Shown piece by piece: positions 1-7,965 of a stretch of 64,000 nt of DNA (the stretch's first letter is position 1; every line of letters begins with the position of its first letter). The translations under genes were made by a program, and so were the position numbers. Origin of the DNA: Simiduia agarivorans SA1 = DSM 21679 (GTDB taxonomy: Bacteria; Pseudomonadota; Gammaproteobacteria; Pseudomonadales; Cellvibrionaceae); contig NC_018868.3 of assembly GCF_000305785.2 (NCBI RefSeq), positions 868,001-932,000 on the forward strand. The letters run 5' to 3'. Under the pieces are notes generated by a model that was given only the letters and a program-made list of their open reading frames with translations, ran no database searches and was not told where the DNA came from.

Positions 1-102
1 CTCAGTGCATTGATCAACCCCGCCCGGCAATGCCATGGACAGGGTCTGGCGCAATGCAGCACGGAACAATGGGTGATCATCGGCAAGCAGTAAATGAGGC
101 AT
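1..102 (-). CDS. LuxR/FixJ-type response regulator, N-terminal fragment
   Basis: Only the first 34 codons lie in the window; the gene runs off the left edge. The reading starts at an ATG at 102 and gives MPHLLLADDHPLFRAAL, the usual opening of the receiver domain in NarL/FixJ-type two-component regulators, with the acidic DD pair that binds magnesium. The phosphorylated Asp and any DNA-binding domain would be outside the window. It is transcribed away from the 3-hydroxybutyrate dehydrogenase gene behind it. The family call rests on the N-terminal motif only. Confidence 0.72.
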   Translation of the reverse strand, partial: MPHLLLADDHPLFRAALRQTLSMALPGGVDQCTE

Positions 103-143
103 AAATTTATTATAGGTATCGGGATATGGCCTCATCATAACGG

Positions 144-932
144 TCATTGGGCCGTCCATCCACCGTCAATGGGAATGCTGGCGCCGGTCAGGGTAGCGGC
201 CTGATCCGAGCATAAGAATTGAACCATGGCACCGATGGATTCAGGCGCGGTCATTGCGTGCATCGGCTGTTTGTTCGCCACCAATTGCTGACTGGCCTGA
301 GCGAGTTCCAGCCCTTCCTGTCGCGCCAGATCAGCTACCTGACTCTGTACGATGGCGGTATCAACCCAACCGGGACAAATCGCGTTGCAGGTGATACCGG
401 CATTGGCCGTTTCCAACGCCGTGGCTTTGGTAAAACCGATTAAACCGTGCTTGGCGGCAACATAAGCCGACTTATTCACCGAAGCCACCAAGCCATGCAC
501 TGAGGCAATATTGATAACGCGGCCAAAACCTGCAGCTCGCATCGCGGGCAACGCCGCTTGCGTCGCGATAAAGGCAGCCGTGAGATTAATCGACAAAATG
601 GATTGCCAGCGCTCAACAGGAAAGCTGTCGACGGGCGCGGTGTACTGAATACCGCCATTATTCACAAGCACAGCCAGGCTACCCAACTGGCTTTGAGCCG
701 AGGCTACCATCTGCGCGACTTGTTCGGGTACGGCGAGATTGCCGGGGACGAAGCAACAGGTCACGCCGTAGCGCTGTTCGGCTTCGCGGGCCAGTTGCCA
801 GCCATCCGTCTCATCGACCAGGCCATGCAAGGCAACGCTGTATCCATGCTGCATCAGCACTTTCGCGCAAGCCATGCCAATGCCCGAAGTGCTGCCGGTA
901 ACCAGTGCGGTGCGATTGTTATTGGCGTTCAT
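144..932 (-). CDS. bdhA: 3-hydroxybutyrate dehydrogenase (SDR family)
   Basis: A 262-residue short-chain dehydrogenase that should interconvert 3-hydroxybutyrate and acetoacetate with NAD, a step of polyhydroxybutyrate or ketone-body use in the cytoplasm. The N-terminal nucleotide site is TGSTSGIG. The catalytic Ser lies in INIASVHGLVAS and the Tyr/Lys pair in SAYVAAKHGLIGFTK, a combination typical of this dehydrogenase rather than of SDRs in general. The C-terminus GGWTAQ is also usual. The start is the ATG at 932, with only a weak ribosome site. It stands alone between a regulator fragment and a two-component pair; no polymer synthase or depolymerase gene is nearby. Confidence 0.88.
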   Translation of the reverse strand: MNANNNRTALVTGSTSGIGMACAKVLMQHGYSVALHGLVDETDGWQLAREAEQRYGVTCCFVPGNLAVPEQVAQMVASAQSQLGSLAVLVNNGGIQYTAPVDSFPVERWQSILSINLTAAFIATQAALPAMRAAGFGRVINIASVHGLVASVNKSAYVAAKHGLIGFTKATALETANAGITCNAICPGWVDTAIVQSQVADLARQEGLELAQASQQLVANKQPMHAMTAPESIGAMVQFLCSDQAATLTGASIPIDGGWTAQ

Positions 933-1008
933 AACGATCCGATTGTGGAGATAAGAAACGCCTAGGCTATCAAACCCCCTGCAACCGCGCCCTCATACCT
1001 TGGTCGCA

Positions 1009-1704
1009 TCAGGGCAACGTCAAGGTAAATATGCCACCATCCAGTTCGCCCCCATTGGCAAGCGATATGAACCCTTCCTTACCGCCTGAACGGTGCAAAC
1101 TGGCCACCCGTTGGGCAAAAAACAGCCCCAGGTTGGTGCTGCCGGTTTCGAACGAAATCCCCCGTTGGGCATTGACCGGTTGATCGATCATCACTTGCGG
1201 GTAGCCACCGCCGTCGTCGGCAATCTGAATCACCAAGGTTTTTTCTTCGATGACCGCCGAAACCAGTAGCTTACTGCGTGTATAGCGCGCGCAATTGACC
1301 AGCACATTGTGTATGACACCACCAATCAGTTCAGCATCAAAGTACCACAGGAGATCTTCATCACAACGCAGCTCGACATCGATATGCCGGCTGGTCAGCA
1401 GCAGATCGTTGCGCGCCAGTTGCTCATCGATGAGATCGCGCACGTAATGCTCTTCCACATGTACAGGCATGGACTGTAAGTTAGTGCGGTAAAGTCCAAG
1501 TAACTGGATCAGTTCACCGTTGATGCGGGACACCTCATATTGTAGCGTCGCGTACCGACTGGCTTGCGCCGGCGTCTTGGGTGGCATTTCACGCATGGTG
1601 TCATCCAGCGTATTTATCAGCATCCCCAAAGAATTCTTCATGTCGTGCACACTGCTGGCGAGTATCAGCGAAAACTCAGCCTGCAGATCTTCCCGCTGAC
1701 TCAT
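1009..1704 (-). CDS. Histidine kinase without a sensor domain
   Basis: A 231-residue kinase core. The phospho-acceptor His is near residue 20 in SSVHDMKNSLGM, followed by a dimerisation helix. The ATPase domain has an N-box Asn (NVLVNCARYT, near 137), a DDGGG box near 163-167 and a STNLGLFF glycine box. There is no membrane segment or sensory domain, so it is probably cytoplasmic and may read its input through a partner. The ATG at 1704 is chosen because it follows the stop of the receiver-TPR gene by one base and has the Shine-Dalgarno AGGGGAAG; an upstream in-frame ATG at 1809 lies inside the preceding gene. The close coupling suggests the two form one signalling unit. Confidence 0.8.
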   Translation of the reverse strand: MSQREDLQAEFSLILASSVHDMKNSLGMLINTLDDTMREMPPKTPAQASRYATLQYEVSRINGELIQLLGLYRTNLQSMPVHVEEHYVRDLIDEQLARNDLLLTSRHIDVELRCDEDLLWYFDAELIGGVIHNVLVNCARYTRSKLLVSAVIEEKTLVIQIADDGGGYPQVMIDQPVNAQRGISFETGSTNLGLFFAQRVASLHRSGGKEGFISLANGGELDGGIFTLTLP

Positions 1705-1705
1705 A

Positions 1706-3358
1706 TCACTTCCCCTTTCGCTTCGACTGATTGGCACGGATTTCCATGTCTGCCTGGCGCAACATATCCTGCAATTGCCGGTAGCGCTGGAATTGAGGGT
1801 GAGTGCCATTGATGGACGATTCGACCCCCTTCAGGCATTGAATGGCAATGTCCATCCACTGGGGATTTTCATCGCCTGTACGCATCTGGCCCACTAACGC
1901 CTGCACCAGATTTAATTGCACGCCTAAATGGCGTGGAAACAATCGGCGCGCCCGCTGAAAACATTCAATCGCGCGCATATACGCCTGCTGCTCATACAGG
2001 CGAATACCCTCTTTATTGATACTGGCCACTTGCTTGCACGCGGCTTCGCTGACCGGGTCATCCAGCAACCGGTCAATTTTTTCCAGTGCCGATTCGTCGT
2101 CTTTAAACGCTTCCACCAATTCCACCAGACGATCATTCGCTTTCGCGTTCTGTCCCAATGCCTGCAAGGTCATCACCCGATCCAATTCGGTGTCAATGTC
2201 CATCAGGCCCAAGGCTTCGATTGCCTGATTTGCCGCCATAAACAATTCGTTGGCGCGCTTGGTATTGCCTTGCTTGAGTTGCAACTGGGACTCGATCAGT
2301 TGCAATTGCAGTTTGCGCGTGTCGTCCTTGCCAAACCGGCTTTCCACCTGATCCACAACTGCCAGGGCTTCACGCAATACATCGCGGCCCACTGTTTCAT
2401 CTTCGGCAAACGCCGCCACTGCTGCCCGGGTAAACGCCATGTGGTTTTCAACTTTGTCGTGTACGGAGTTCTCGGACAACTTAACCACTTTTTTATAGGT
2501 TTGCGCGGCCACAATACTATCGTTGTTGGACTGCGCCACCTGCGCCAGTTTTTCCTGCCTCAACAGGGCCACTGGCGACACGGCGACCGCCTGCTCAAGG
2601 ACTTTCTGACGCTCCGCTTCCTTGCCTTGCCGGCGATACAGTTCTGCCAGTTCATCGTATGCCGGCATGCACAGAGGTTGCAGTTGAATTATCTGCTGAA
2701 GCCAGTCCTCGGCCCGGTCATCATTTCCACGTGCCGCCTCCACCTGCGCCATACCGACTTGCGCCCAATCCAGTTCCCGCATTTCCAGCACCTGTCGATA
2801 CAGCTGCTCAGCCAGATCGTATTGCTGGGTTTTGATATAGAGAGCGCCCAGCAGCTTCTGACACAACACGGCATAGCGCGAGTTCTCGTCGAGTTTGGTC
2901 AGGCAAAGCACGATAGCGCGATCCAGGTAGTTATCCTCGATTGCGCGATACACAGACTTCATGGATTGGCGCTGATGCAACACCCGATCGAGTCGCTGGC
3001 GCAAGGTTTTGGCGGTAATGGGCTTGGTGAGGTATCCGTCGGGCTCGTAATCCGACGCTGCCAGGACAATATTGCGCGACGACTCGGCACTGACCAGCAA
3101 GAACAGATTACTGCGCCGCAGGAGATTTTTGTGGCGCATTTCCTCCAGCAATTGCAAGCCGTTACGGCCTTTGCCAAGGTTGTAATCGCACAAAATCAGG
3201 TCGTAATCATTCTCCTCGCACAAGCGCAAGGCTTCATTACCATTGACGGCCGTGTCGACCGTACGGCAACCGAAATCCGACAACATCCGGCTCACCGTCA
3301 TGCGGAAGCTGTCGAAATCGTCCACCACCAAAACTTTCACTGCAGCGTAATTAACCAA
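1706..3358 (-). CDS. Response regulator with C-terminal TPR repeats
   Basis: An N-terminal receiver domain (about residues 7-125) has the acidic pair at 13-14 (VVDDFDS), the phosphorylated Asp near 58 (LILCDYNLG) and the conserved Lys near 112 (YLTKPI). The remaining 400 or so residues are alpha-helical with tetratricopeptide repeats, a protein-binding scaffold, and there is no DNA-binding or GGDEF output. The likely start is TTG at 3358, preceded by AGGGA; other non-ATG starts are at 3340 (GTG) and 3406 (TTG). The kinase gene follows one base after the stop. The output is probably protein-protein interaction; the partner is unknown. Confidence 0.8.
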   Translation of the reverse strand: MVNYAAVKVLVVDDFDSFRMTVSRMLSDFGCRTVDTAVNGNEALRLCEENDYDLILCDYNLGKGRNGLQLLEEMRHKNLLRRSNLFLLVSAESSRNIVLAASDYEPDGYLTKPITAKTLRQRLDRVLHQRQSMKSVYRAIEDNYLDRAIVLCLTKLDENSRYAVLCQKLLGALYIKTQQYDLAEQLYRQVLEMRELDWAQVGMAQVEAARGNDDRAEDWLQQIIQLQPLCMPAYDELAELYRRQGKEAERQKVLEQAVAVSPVALLRQEKLAQVAQSNNDSIVAAQTYKKVVKLSENSVHDKVENHMAFTRAAVAAFAEDETVGRDVLREALAVVDQVESRFGKDDTRKLQLQLIESQLQLKQGNTKRANELFMAANQAIEALGLMDIDTELDRVMTLQALGQNAKANDRLVELVEAFKDDESALEKIDRLLDDPVSEAACKQVASINKEGIRLYEQQAYMRAIECFQRARRLFPRHLGVQLNLVQALVGQMRTGDENPQWMDIAIQCLKGVESSINGTHPQFQRYRQLQDMLRQADMEIRANQSKRKGK

Positions 3359-3470
3359 AGATTCCCTACCCTTGACCGTCCTGCCCCCGGAAAACTGCCA
3401 CTTCAAGCTTAGACCAGTTTGCTAGACCCGCACCCGCTGGCTAGAATGGCGCGTTTTGAGGGGCCTAGCC

Positions 3471-4205
3471 ATGACCGACCAGCGCGACAACATATATGCG
3501 AGCCCACTGGCCGAACTGGCCAGCTTCCGGTTTGACCAGCAGGTGGTCAATGTGTTCCCCGATATGATCAAGCGGTCAGTCCCGGGCTACACCACCATCA
3601 TCAGCATGATTGGCGATCTGGCCGAGCGCTATGCCCGGGCCGATTCCCGTTGTTATGACCTGGGCTGCTCCCTGGGTGCGGCCACACTGGCCATGCGCCA
3701 TCGCATCCGGGCCGCCAACTGCCGCCTGATCGCGGTGGATAACTCCAAGGCCATGATCGAGCGCGCCCGCCAGGTTATGGCCGCGGATAGCGCCGAAGTG
3801 CCGGTTGAGCTGGTGTGCAGCGACCTGCAACAGGTGGCGATTGAACAGGCCTCGGTGGTGGTGCTTAACTTCACCCTGCAGTTTATCGACCCTGCCCAGC
3901 GTGACCAGATAGTCAGCAAAATCTATCAGGGCTTGGTCCCGGGTGGCGTGTTGATTCTGTCGGAGAAAGTGGCATTCAAAGACCAGCCCCACCACGATCT
4001 GATGATTGAGTTACACCACAACTTCAAGCGCACCAATGGCTACAGCGATATGGAAATCGCGCAAAAACGCACGGCGCTGGAAAATGTCCTGATACCCGAA
4101 CCACTCGAGCACCACCGCCAGCGGCTGAAAAATGCCGGCTTCACGTCGGTGGATGTATGGTTCCAATGTTTTAACTTTGCCTCACTGATCGCTATCAAAG
4201 CATGA
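3471..4205 (+). CDS. cmoA: Carboxy-SAM synthase CmoA
   Basis: A 244-residue enzyme that makes carboxy-S-adenosylmethionine from SAM and prephenate for tRNA wobble-uridine modification. The SAM-binding motif is [13 protein letters not shown] and the family-typical N-terminus has [11 protein letters not shown] and [11 protein letters not shown]. The ATG at 3471 follows GAGGGG and gives the normal family length; an in-frame upstream start at 3456 has no such support. It overlaps cmoB by four bases (ATGA), which matches the shared pathway. Confidence 0.95.
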   Translation: MTDQRDNIYASPLAELASFRFDQQVVNVFPDMIKRSVPGYTTIISMIGDLAERYARADSRCYDLGCSLGAATLAMRHRIRAANCRLIAVDNSKAMIERARQVMAADSAEVPVELVCSDLQQVAIEQASVVVLNFTLQFIDPAQRDQIVSKIYQGLVPGGVLILSEKVAFKDQPHHDLMIELHHNFKRTNGYSDMEIAQKRTALENVLIPEPLEHHRQRLKNAGFTSVDVWFQCFNFASLIAIKA

Positions 4206-5179
4206 ACTATCTCGATCTCTACGCCGATCTGCTCGCCTACCTGCGAGACGACGCCCGCTTCAGTGAATGGGCTGCAACACTGCCCGCACAAATCCATGAG
4301 GGCCTTTCGGAAACGCGCTTTGGCGACTTGCCGCAATGGCGCGACAGCTACCTGAAACTGCCGGCCATCAAGGCCACCGTAATGGACTTCAAACACGGCA
4401 TGACGCTGGACGGGCCGATTGAGCAAACGACCCGGGACGCGATAGAGGCCACCTTGCGGGAACTGATCCCCTGGCGCAAAGGCCCGTATTCTGTGTTTGG
4501 CACTCATATCAATACCGAATGGCGCTCGGATTGGAAATGGGACCGGGTATTGCCACACCTGGATTCCCTCGCCGGCCGGCATATTCTCGACGTAGGCTGC
4601 GGCAACGGCTACCACTGCTGGCGCATGTTGGGCGAAGGCGCACGCCGGGTGATTGGCATAGACCCCTCGCCCCGGTTTGTCATGCAGTTTTACAGCCTGA
4701 AAAAATTCACCGGCCCCAAACCCGTGGACGTCCTGCCCATCGGTATCGAACAGCTGCCGGCCAACCTTGGTTGCTTTGACACGACATTTTCCATGGGTGT
4801 GTTTTATCACCGGCGATCGCCCATGGATCACCTGCGCGAGCTGAAAGACACTCTGCGACCCGGTGGTCAACTGGTGTTGGAAACGCTGGTAATCGAAGGT
4901 GGACTGGGCGATGTATTGGTGCCCGAAGGCCGCTACGCCAAGATGAACAATGTGTGGTTTCTGCCGTCGCCCGACACACTCATCAGCTGGATGCGCAAAT
5001 GCGGTTTGAAAAATCCGCGCCTTGCGGAAATGAACCGGACGAGCCTGGATGAGCAACGCACCACCGACTGGATGCTGTATCACTCGCTGCGGGAATTTCT
5101 CGATCCGGATGACCTGTCAAAAACTGCTGAAGGTCACCCGGCGCCGATTCGGGCAACCTTTATCGCCGAAGCCCCGTAA
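4202..5179 (+). CDS. cmoB: tRNA U34 carboxymethyltransferase CmoB
   Basis: A 325-residue methyltransferase-fold enzyme that transfers the carboxymethyl group of carboxy-SAM to 5-hydroxyuridine at tRNA position 34. It has the SAM-like site [16 protein letters not shown], the upstream [19 protein letters not shown] segment and the [13 protein letters not shown] segment seen in CmoB proteins. Its length is normal. It starts inside the stop codon of cmoA and so is probably translationally coupled to it. A long antisense open frame (4040-5083) is a codon-bias shadow. Confidence 0.95.
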   Translation: MNYLDLYADLLAYLRDDARFSEWAATLPAQIHEGLSETRFGDLPQWRDSYLKLPAIKATVMDFKHGMTLDGPIEQTTRDAIEATLRELIPWRKGPYSVFGTHINTEWRSDWKWDRVLPHLDSLAGRHILDVGCGNGYHCWRMLGEGARRVIGIDPSPRFVMQFYSLKKFTGPKPVDVLPIGIEQLPANLGCFDTTFSMGVFYHRRSPMDHLRELKDTLRPGGQLVLETLVIEGGLGDVLVPEGRYAKMNNVWFLPSPDTLISWMRKCGLKNPRLAEMNRTSLDEQRTTDWMLYHSLREFLDPDDLSKTAEGHPAPIRATFIAEAP

Positions 5180-5213
5180 AACGTTGCAGGCCTGAACCGC
5201 AGATCAGTGAGCC

Positions 5214-5714
5214 CTACAACAACGGCCTTTGCCCAACGCCCTCATGGGCCAGCAACCATTGTTTGCGCGCGAGGCCACCGGCATAGCCGGTCAACGTGCC
5301 GTTGGTACCAATCACACGATGACAGGGCACGATAATCGCAATCGGATTGCGGCCATTGGCCGCACCCACCGCACGCACCGCTTTCTCGTTACCAATCGCG
5401 CGGGCGATATCCCGATAACTGGCGGTCACACCAAAGGGAAGCTGGTAAAGTGCGGTCCACACCTGCGTTTGGAACGCGGTACCGCGGGCGGCAAGCGGCA
5501 CAGTAAACGCCTGCCGTTGGCCGGTAAAATAGTCGGTTAATTCAGCCATCGCCTGCGCGAGATGCGCTTCTGCACTGTCACTTGTTGGCGCCGATGTTTG
5601 AATCGGCAGTGCATCAAAGCTGACCGCGGTGATACCCCGCTCGTTAGCCTGAATCCATAACTCACCCATGGGCGTTGAAAGCCGTGCCGTCGATGCTGTC
5701 AGTGCGTGGGTCAT
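5214..5714 (-). CDS. ogt: Methylated-DNA-[protein]-cysteine methyltransferase
   Basis: A 166-residue suicide alkyltransferase that removes alkyl groups from O6-alkylguanine. The active-site motif IVPCHRVIG carries the acceptor Cys, and VRAVGAANGRNP is the DNA-binding helix region. The ATG at 5714 overlaps the stop of the Ada-AlkA gene (ATGA); a longer in-frame reading from 5789 lies inside that gene and is disfavoured. The pair acts as a split Ada: the neighbour has the Ada sensor and activator domains but no alkyltransferase domain, and this gene supplies that activity. Confidence 0.9.
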   Translation of the reverse strand: MTHALTASTARLSTPMGELWIQANERGITAVSFDALPIQTSAPTSDSAEAHLAQAMAELTDYFTGQRQAFTVPLAARGTAFQTQVWTALYQLPFGVTASYRDIARAIGNEKAVRAVGAANGRNPIAIIVPCHRVIGTNGTLTGYAGGLARKQWLLAHEGVGQRPLL

Positions 5715-7114
5715 ACCAACAATTCCCAAAGTTGCAATGTGAGGTAACTGCGCCAGGGCGCAGCAACGTCTGGCGAAATCTGTGGCCACTGGGCCAACGC
5801 ATGTTTAATACCGAGATCACCCGCCAGCCAGATATCCGTGTGCTGGGCCCCGCGCATTTGCGCGTAGCTGACCGTCCAGGGCCCGATGCCCTTTATCGCC
5901 AACCAGCGCGCCACATCCAATTCGGGAAACTCCGAACAACACGCTGCCAGTGCGCGCAGGCTCGCCCGCCGACTGGCAGGCATCCCGAGAAATAGCAGCT
6001 CGTCCGCGGCCACCTGCGCAGGTGCGGGAAACAAATGGTAGTGGCCGCCCCCTTCGCCGAGTGGCCGGGTTTCACCTAGCGTGTGCACCAGCGTCTCGGT
6101 CATTTTCCTGGCCGCCGCCACACTCACCTGCTGGCCCAATATGGCCCGGACCCCGGCTTCAAATGCGCTGCAAAATTGCGGCACGCGCATGCCCTCCGTC
6201 AATGCGGGCGCGGAGGAAGAACCCTTGAACGCCGCGCGCAGCGCCCGGCCTATCGCGAGGCTGTTGGCGTCCAGATCCAGAATCCGCCGCACCATCGCCA
6301 CCGCAGCTGACAACCGGCTGGGATCAGCCAGCGTAAATGTGACCCGAAAACCATGGCGCGAAGGCTCATGCACCGCATCAAACCAACCGCCGCCGGGTAC
6401 AGACAAAGACCGCGAATAACTGGCTTCGGTGACCCGCTCCAGCCCCTCCACCTGGCGTTTTGCTAAAAATGCCTGCACCGAAGACCAGGCATAGGGCGGC
6501 CGGTAACTCAGAAACAGCGTAATTCCGTGCGAAGTGACCCGGTCTTGGGCCGATCGCCGGACCTCGCTCGGCGTCAACGCCAGGCGGCGTTTAAACGCAT
6601 CATTGAAACGCCGTACGCTTTGGAATCCGCACGCGAGCGCAATGTCGGTAATCGGCATCGGCGTTTCATGCAGCAACTGCTTGGCCAACAAGCAGCGTCG
6701 GTAGATTTGGTATTCCTTCGGGCCGACGCCCAGGCTCTCAGCAAACACGTTGCGTAAATGGCGATCGGTAATCCCGAGCTCGGCGGCAATGTCCGTTAAC
6801 GACAAACCCTGCTCCAGCAGTGCGATTGCGCGCGTAACCTGCGCGTTTGCGGGCGAATAACCGGGTGCGGCATCCGGGCGGCAACGCAAGCACGGCCGGT
6901 AGCCCTCGGCGGCACAGGCGGCTGCGCTGGCAAAATAGCGAACATTGTCTTCCCGCGGCGCTCTCGCCGGGCAGGTGGGACGGCAATAGATACCGGTACT
7001 GAGAACGGCCGTATAGAACAGGCCGTCAAACCGACTGTCGCGCGCCAACCGCGCGGCCTGGCAGGCCTCGGGAGTCAGCGCGGGCGTGGTGTGAATTGAT
7101 GATGTCGTTTGCAT
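5711..7114 (-). CDS. alkA: Ada-type activator fused to AlkA 3-methyladenine glycosylase
   Basis: A 467-residue fusion. Residues 1-80 form the Ada zinc domain, which repairs methylphosphotriesters, with four Cys (GIYCRPTCPAR and RPCLRCRP, near 44, 48, 75 and 78). Residues 90-190 form an AraC-type helix-turn-helix (LSLTDIAAELGITDRHL and ITDIALACGFQSVRRF). The rest is an AlkA-type glycosylase with a helix-hairpin-helix (IKGIGPWTVSYAQM) and the catalytic Asp in WLAGDLG. It should sense methylation damage, activate its regulon and excise alkylated bases. The ATG at 7114 is preferred over a GTG two codons upstream. It is coupled to ogt. Confidence 0.92.
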   Translation of the reverse strand: MQTTSSIHTTPALTPEACQAARLARDSRFDGLFYTAVLSTGIYCRPTCPARAPREDNVRYFASAAACAAEGYRPCLRCRPDAAPGYSPANAQVTRAIALLEQGLSLTDIAAELGITDRHLRNVFAESLGVGPKEYQIYRRCLLAKQLLHETPMPITDIALACGFQSVRRFNDAFKRRLALTPSEVRRSAQDRVTSHGITLFLSYRPPYAWSSVQAFLAKRQVEGLERVTEASYSRSLSVPGGGWFDAVHEPSRHGFRVTFTLADPSRLSAAVAMVRRILDLDANSLAIGRALRAAFKGSSSAPALTEGMRVPQFCSAFEAGVRAILGQQVSVAAARKMTETLVHTLGETRPLGEGGGHYHLFPAPAQVAADELLFLGMPASRRASLRALAACCSEFPELDVARWLAIKGIGPWTVSYAQMRGAQHTDIWLAGDLGIKHALAQWPQISPDVAAPWRSYLTLQLWELLV

Positions 7115-7175
7115 GGCCACTATTATTGCCCGTGGCCGGGTTGGAGACTAGCCAGAACCGGAACTGGCTAAAAAA

Positions 7176-7718
7176 CTAATCGTCGAGATCCTGGATGGGC
7201 GAGGTTAGGCCAAGCTCAGCGTGGATCTGCCGGCACCAGCGGTTCAGCCGACCGGCAGTCAGGTCTTCCTGCTGATCCTGATCAATGCCGAGACCCACGA
7301 ACAGATTCTCACCAGCAACCTGGGCTTTGGAGGCATCAAAATCGTAGCCGTCAGTGGACCAATAGCCGACGATGCGGGCGCCGTTAGGCACGATCACATC
7401 GTGCAGCATGCCCATGGCATCCAGGAAGTAATCGCCGTAGCCAAACTGGTCGCCCAGGCCAAACAGCGCCACCGTTTTACCGGTGAAGTCCACCTGACCG
7501 ACGTCGCCCCAGAAATCCTCCCAATCGGACTGGATCTGGCCGAAGTCCCAGGTGGACAGGCCGAGGATCAGGGTGTCGTAATTGTCGAAGTCCAGCACCG
7601 TGATATCAGCCACATCCAGCACATCCACCAGATCAGCTCCCAGGCGGGCCTGAATACGGTAGGCGATTGCCTCAGTATTGCCTTCATCACTGCCAAAAAT
7701 TAAACCGATCTTTGCCAC
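7176..7718 (-). CDS. fldA: Long-chain flavodoxin FldA
   Basis: A 180-residue electron carrier. The N-terminal phosphate loop IFGSDEGNTEAIAYRI binds FMN, and the LGLSTWDFGQ and ALFGLGDQFGYGDYFLDAMG segments contact the isoalloxazine ring and form the long-chain insertion. The start is GTG at 7718 behind GGGGCGA, which gives the normal MAKIGLIFGS opening. A paralogue of the same type lies at 60414-60935. Confidence 0.93.
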   Translation of the reverse strand: MAKIGLIFGSDEGNTEAIAYRIQARLGADLVDVLDVADITVLDFDNYDTLILGLSTWDFGQIQSDWEDFWGDVGQVDFTGKTVALFGLGDQFGYGDYFLDAMGMLHDVIVPNGARIVGYWSTDGYDFDASKAQVAGENLFVGLGIDQDQQEDLTAGRLNRWCRQIHAELGLTSPIQDLDD

Positions 7719-7730
7719 AATCGCCCCGAA

Positions 7731-7841
7731 TCAGAACCAATAACCGCCATTGCGGTAGCCTTGCACCTGCAAGGAAGCGCCCAATTTGCCTCGGGCAATG
7801 ATGCGGTGGTTGCGCACCACCCAACGTACAGCCACTTTCAC
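7731..7841 (-). CDS. Possible 36-residue basic small protein upstream of fldA
   Basis: A short frame starting at GTG (7841), six bases behind a GAGG ribosome site, and ending with TGA 12 bases before the fldA start. The peptide is basic and has an aromatic end (GYRNGGYWF). There is no recognised family. Support is limited to the ribosome site, the position and the lack of any other use for this gap; a leader peptide or chance reading is possible. Confidence 0.25.
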   Translation of the reverse strand: MKVAVRWVVRNHRIIARGKLGASLQVQGYRNGGYWF

Positions 7842-7965
7842 GCTAACCTCGTACTTCTCTACATCTCATAGCGGGCGCGCATTATACCTGTCCCGGGCCA
7901 AATTTTAAGCGCCAATTGTTCATTTCAACTCACACCCGGATGACCGGGGCCCGTATAATGCGCCA

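Noticed and set aside
1928..3412. 494-residue open frame on the plus strand opposite the receiver-TPR gene
   Set aside because: It is antisense to a gene with clear receiver motifs, has no recognisable domain and comes from codon bias of the real gene.
4040..5083. 347-residue minus-strand frame opposite cmoB
   Set aside because: It has low-complexity composition typical of a shadow frame and fully overlaps a well-supported gene.
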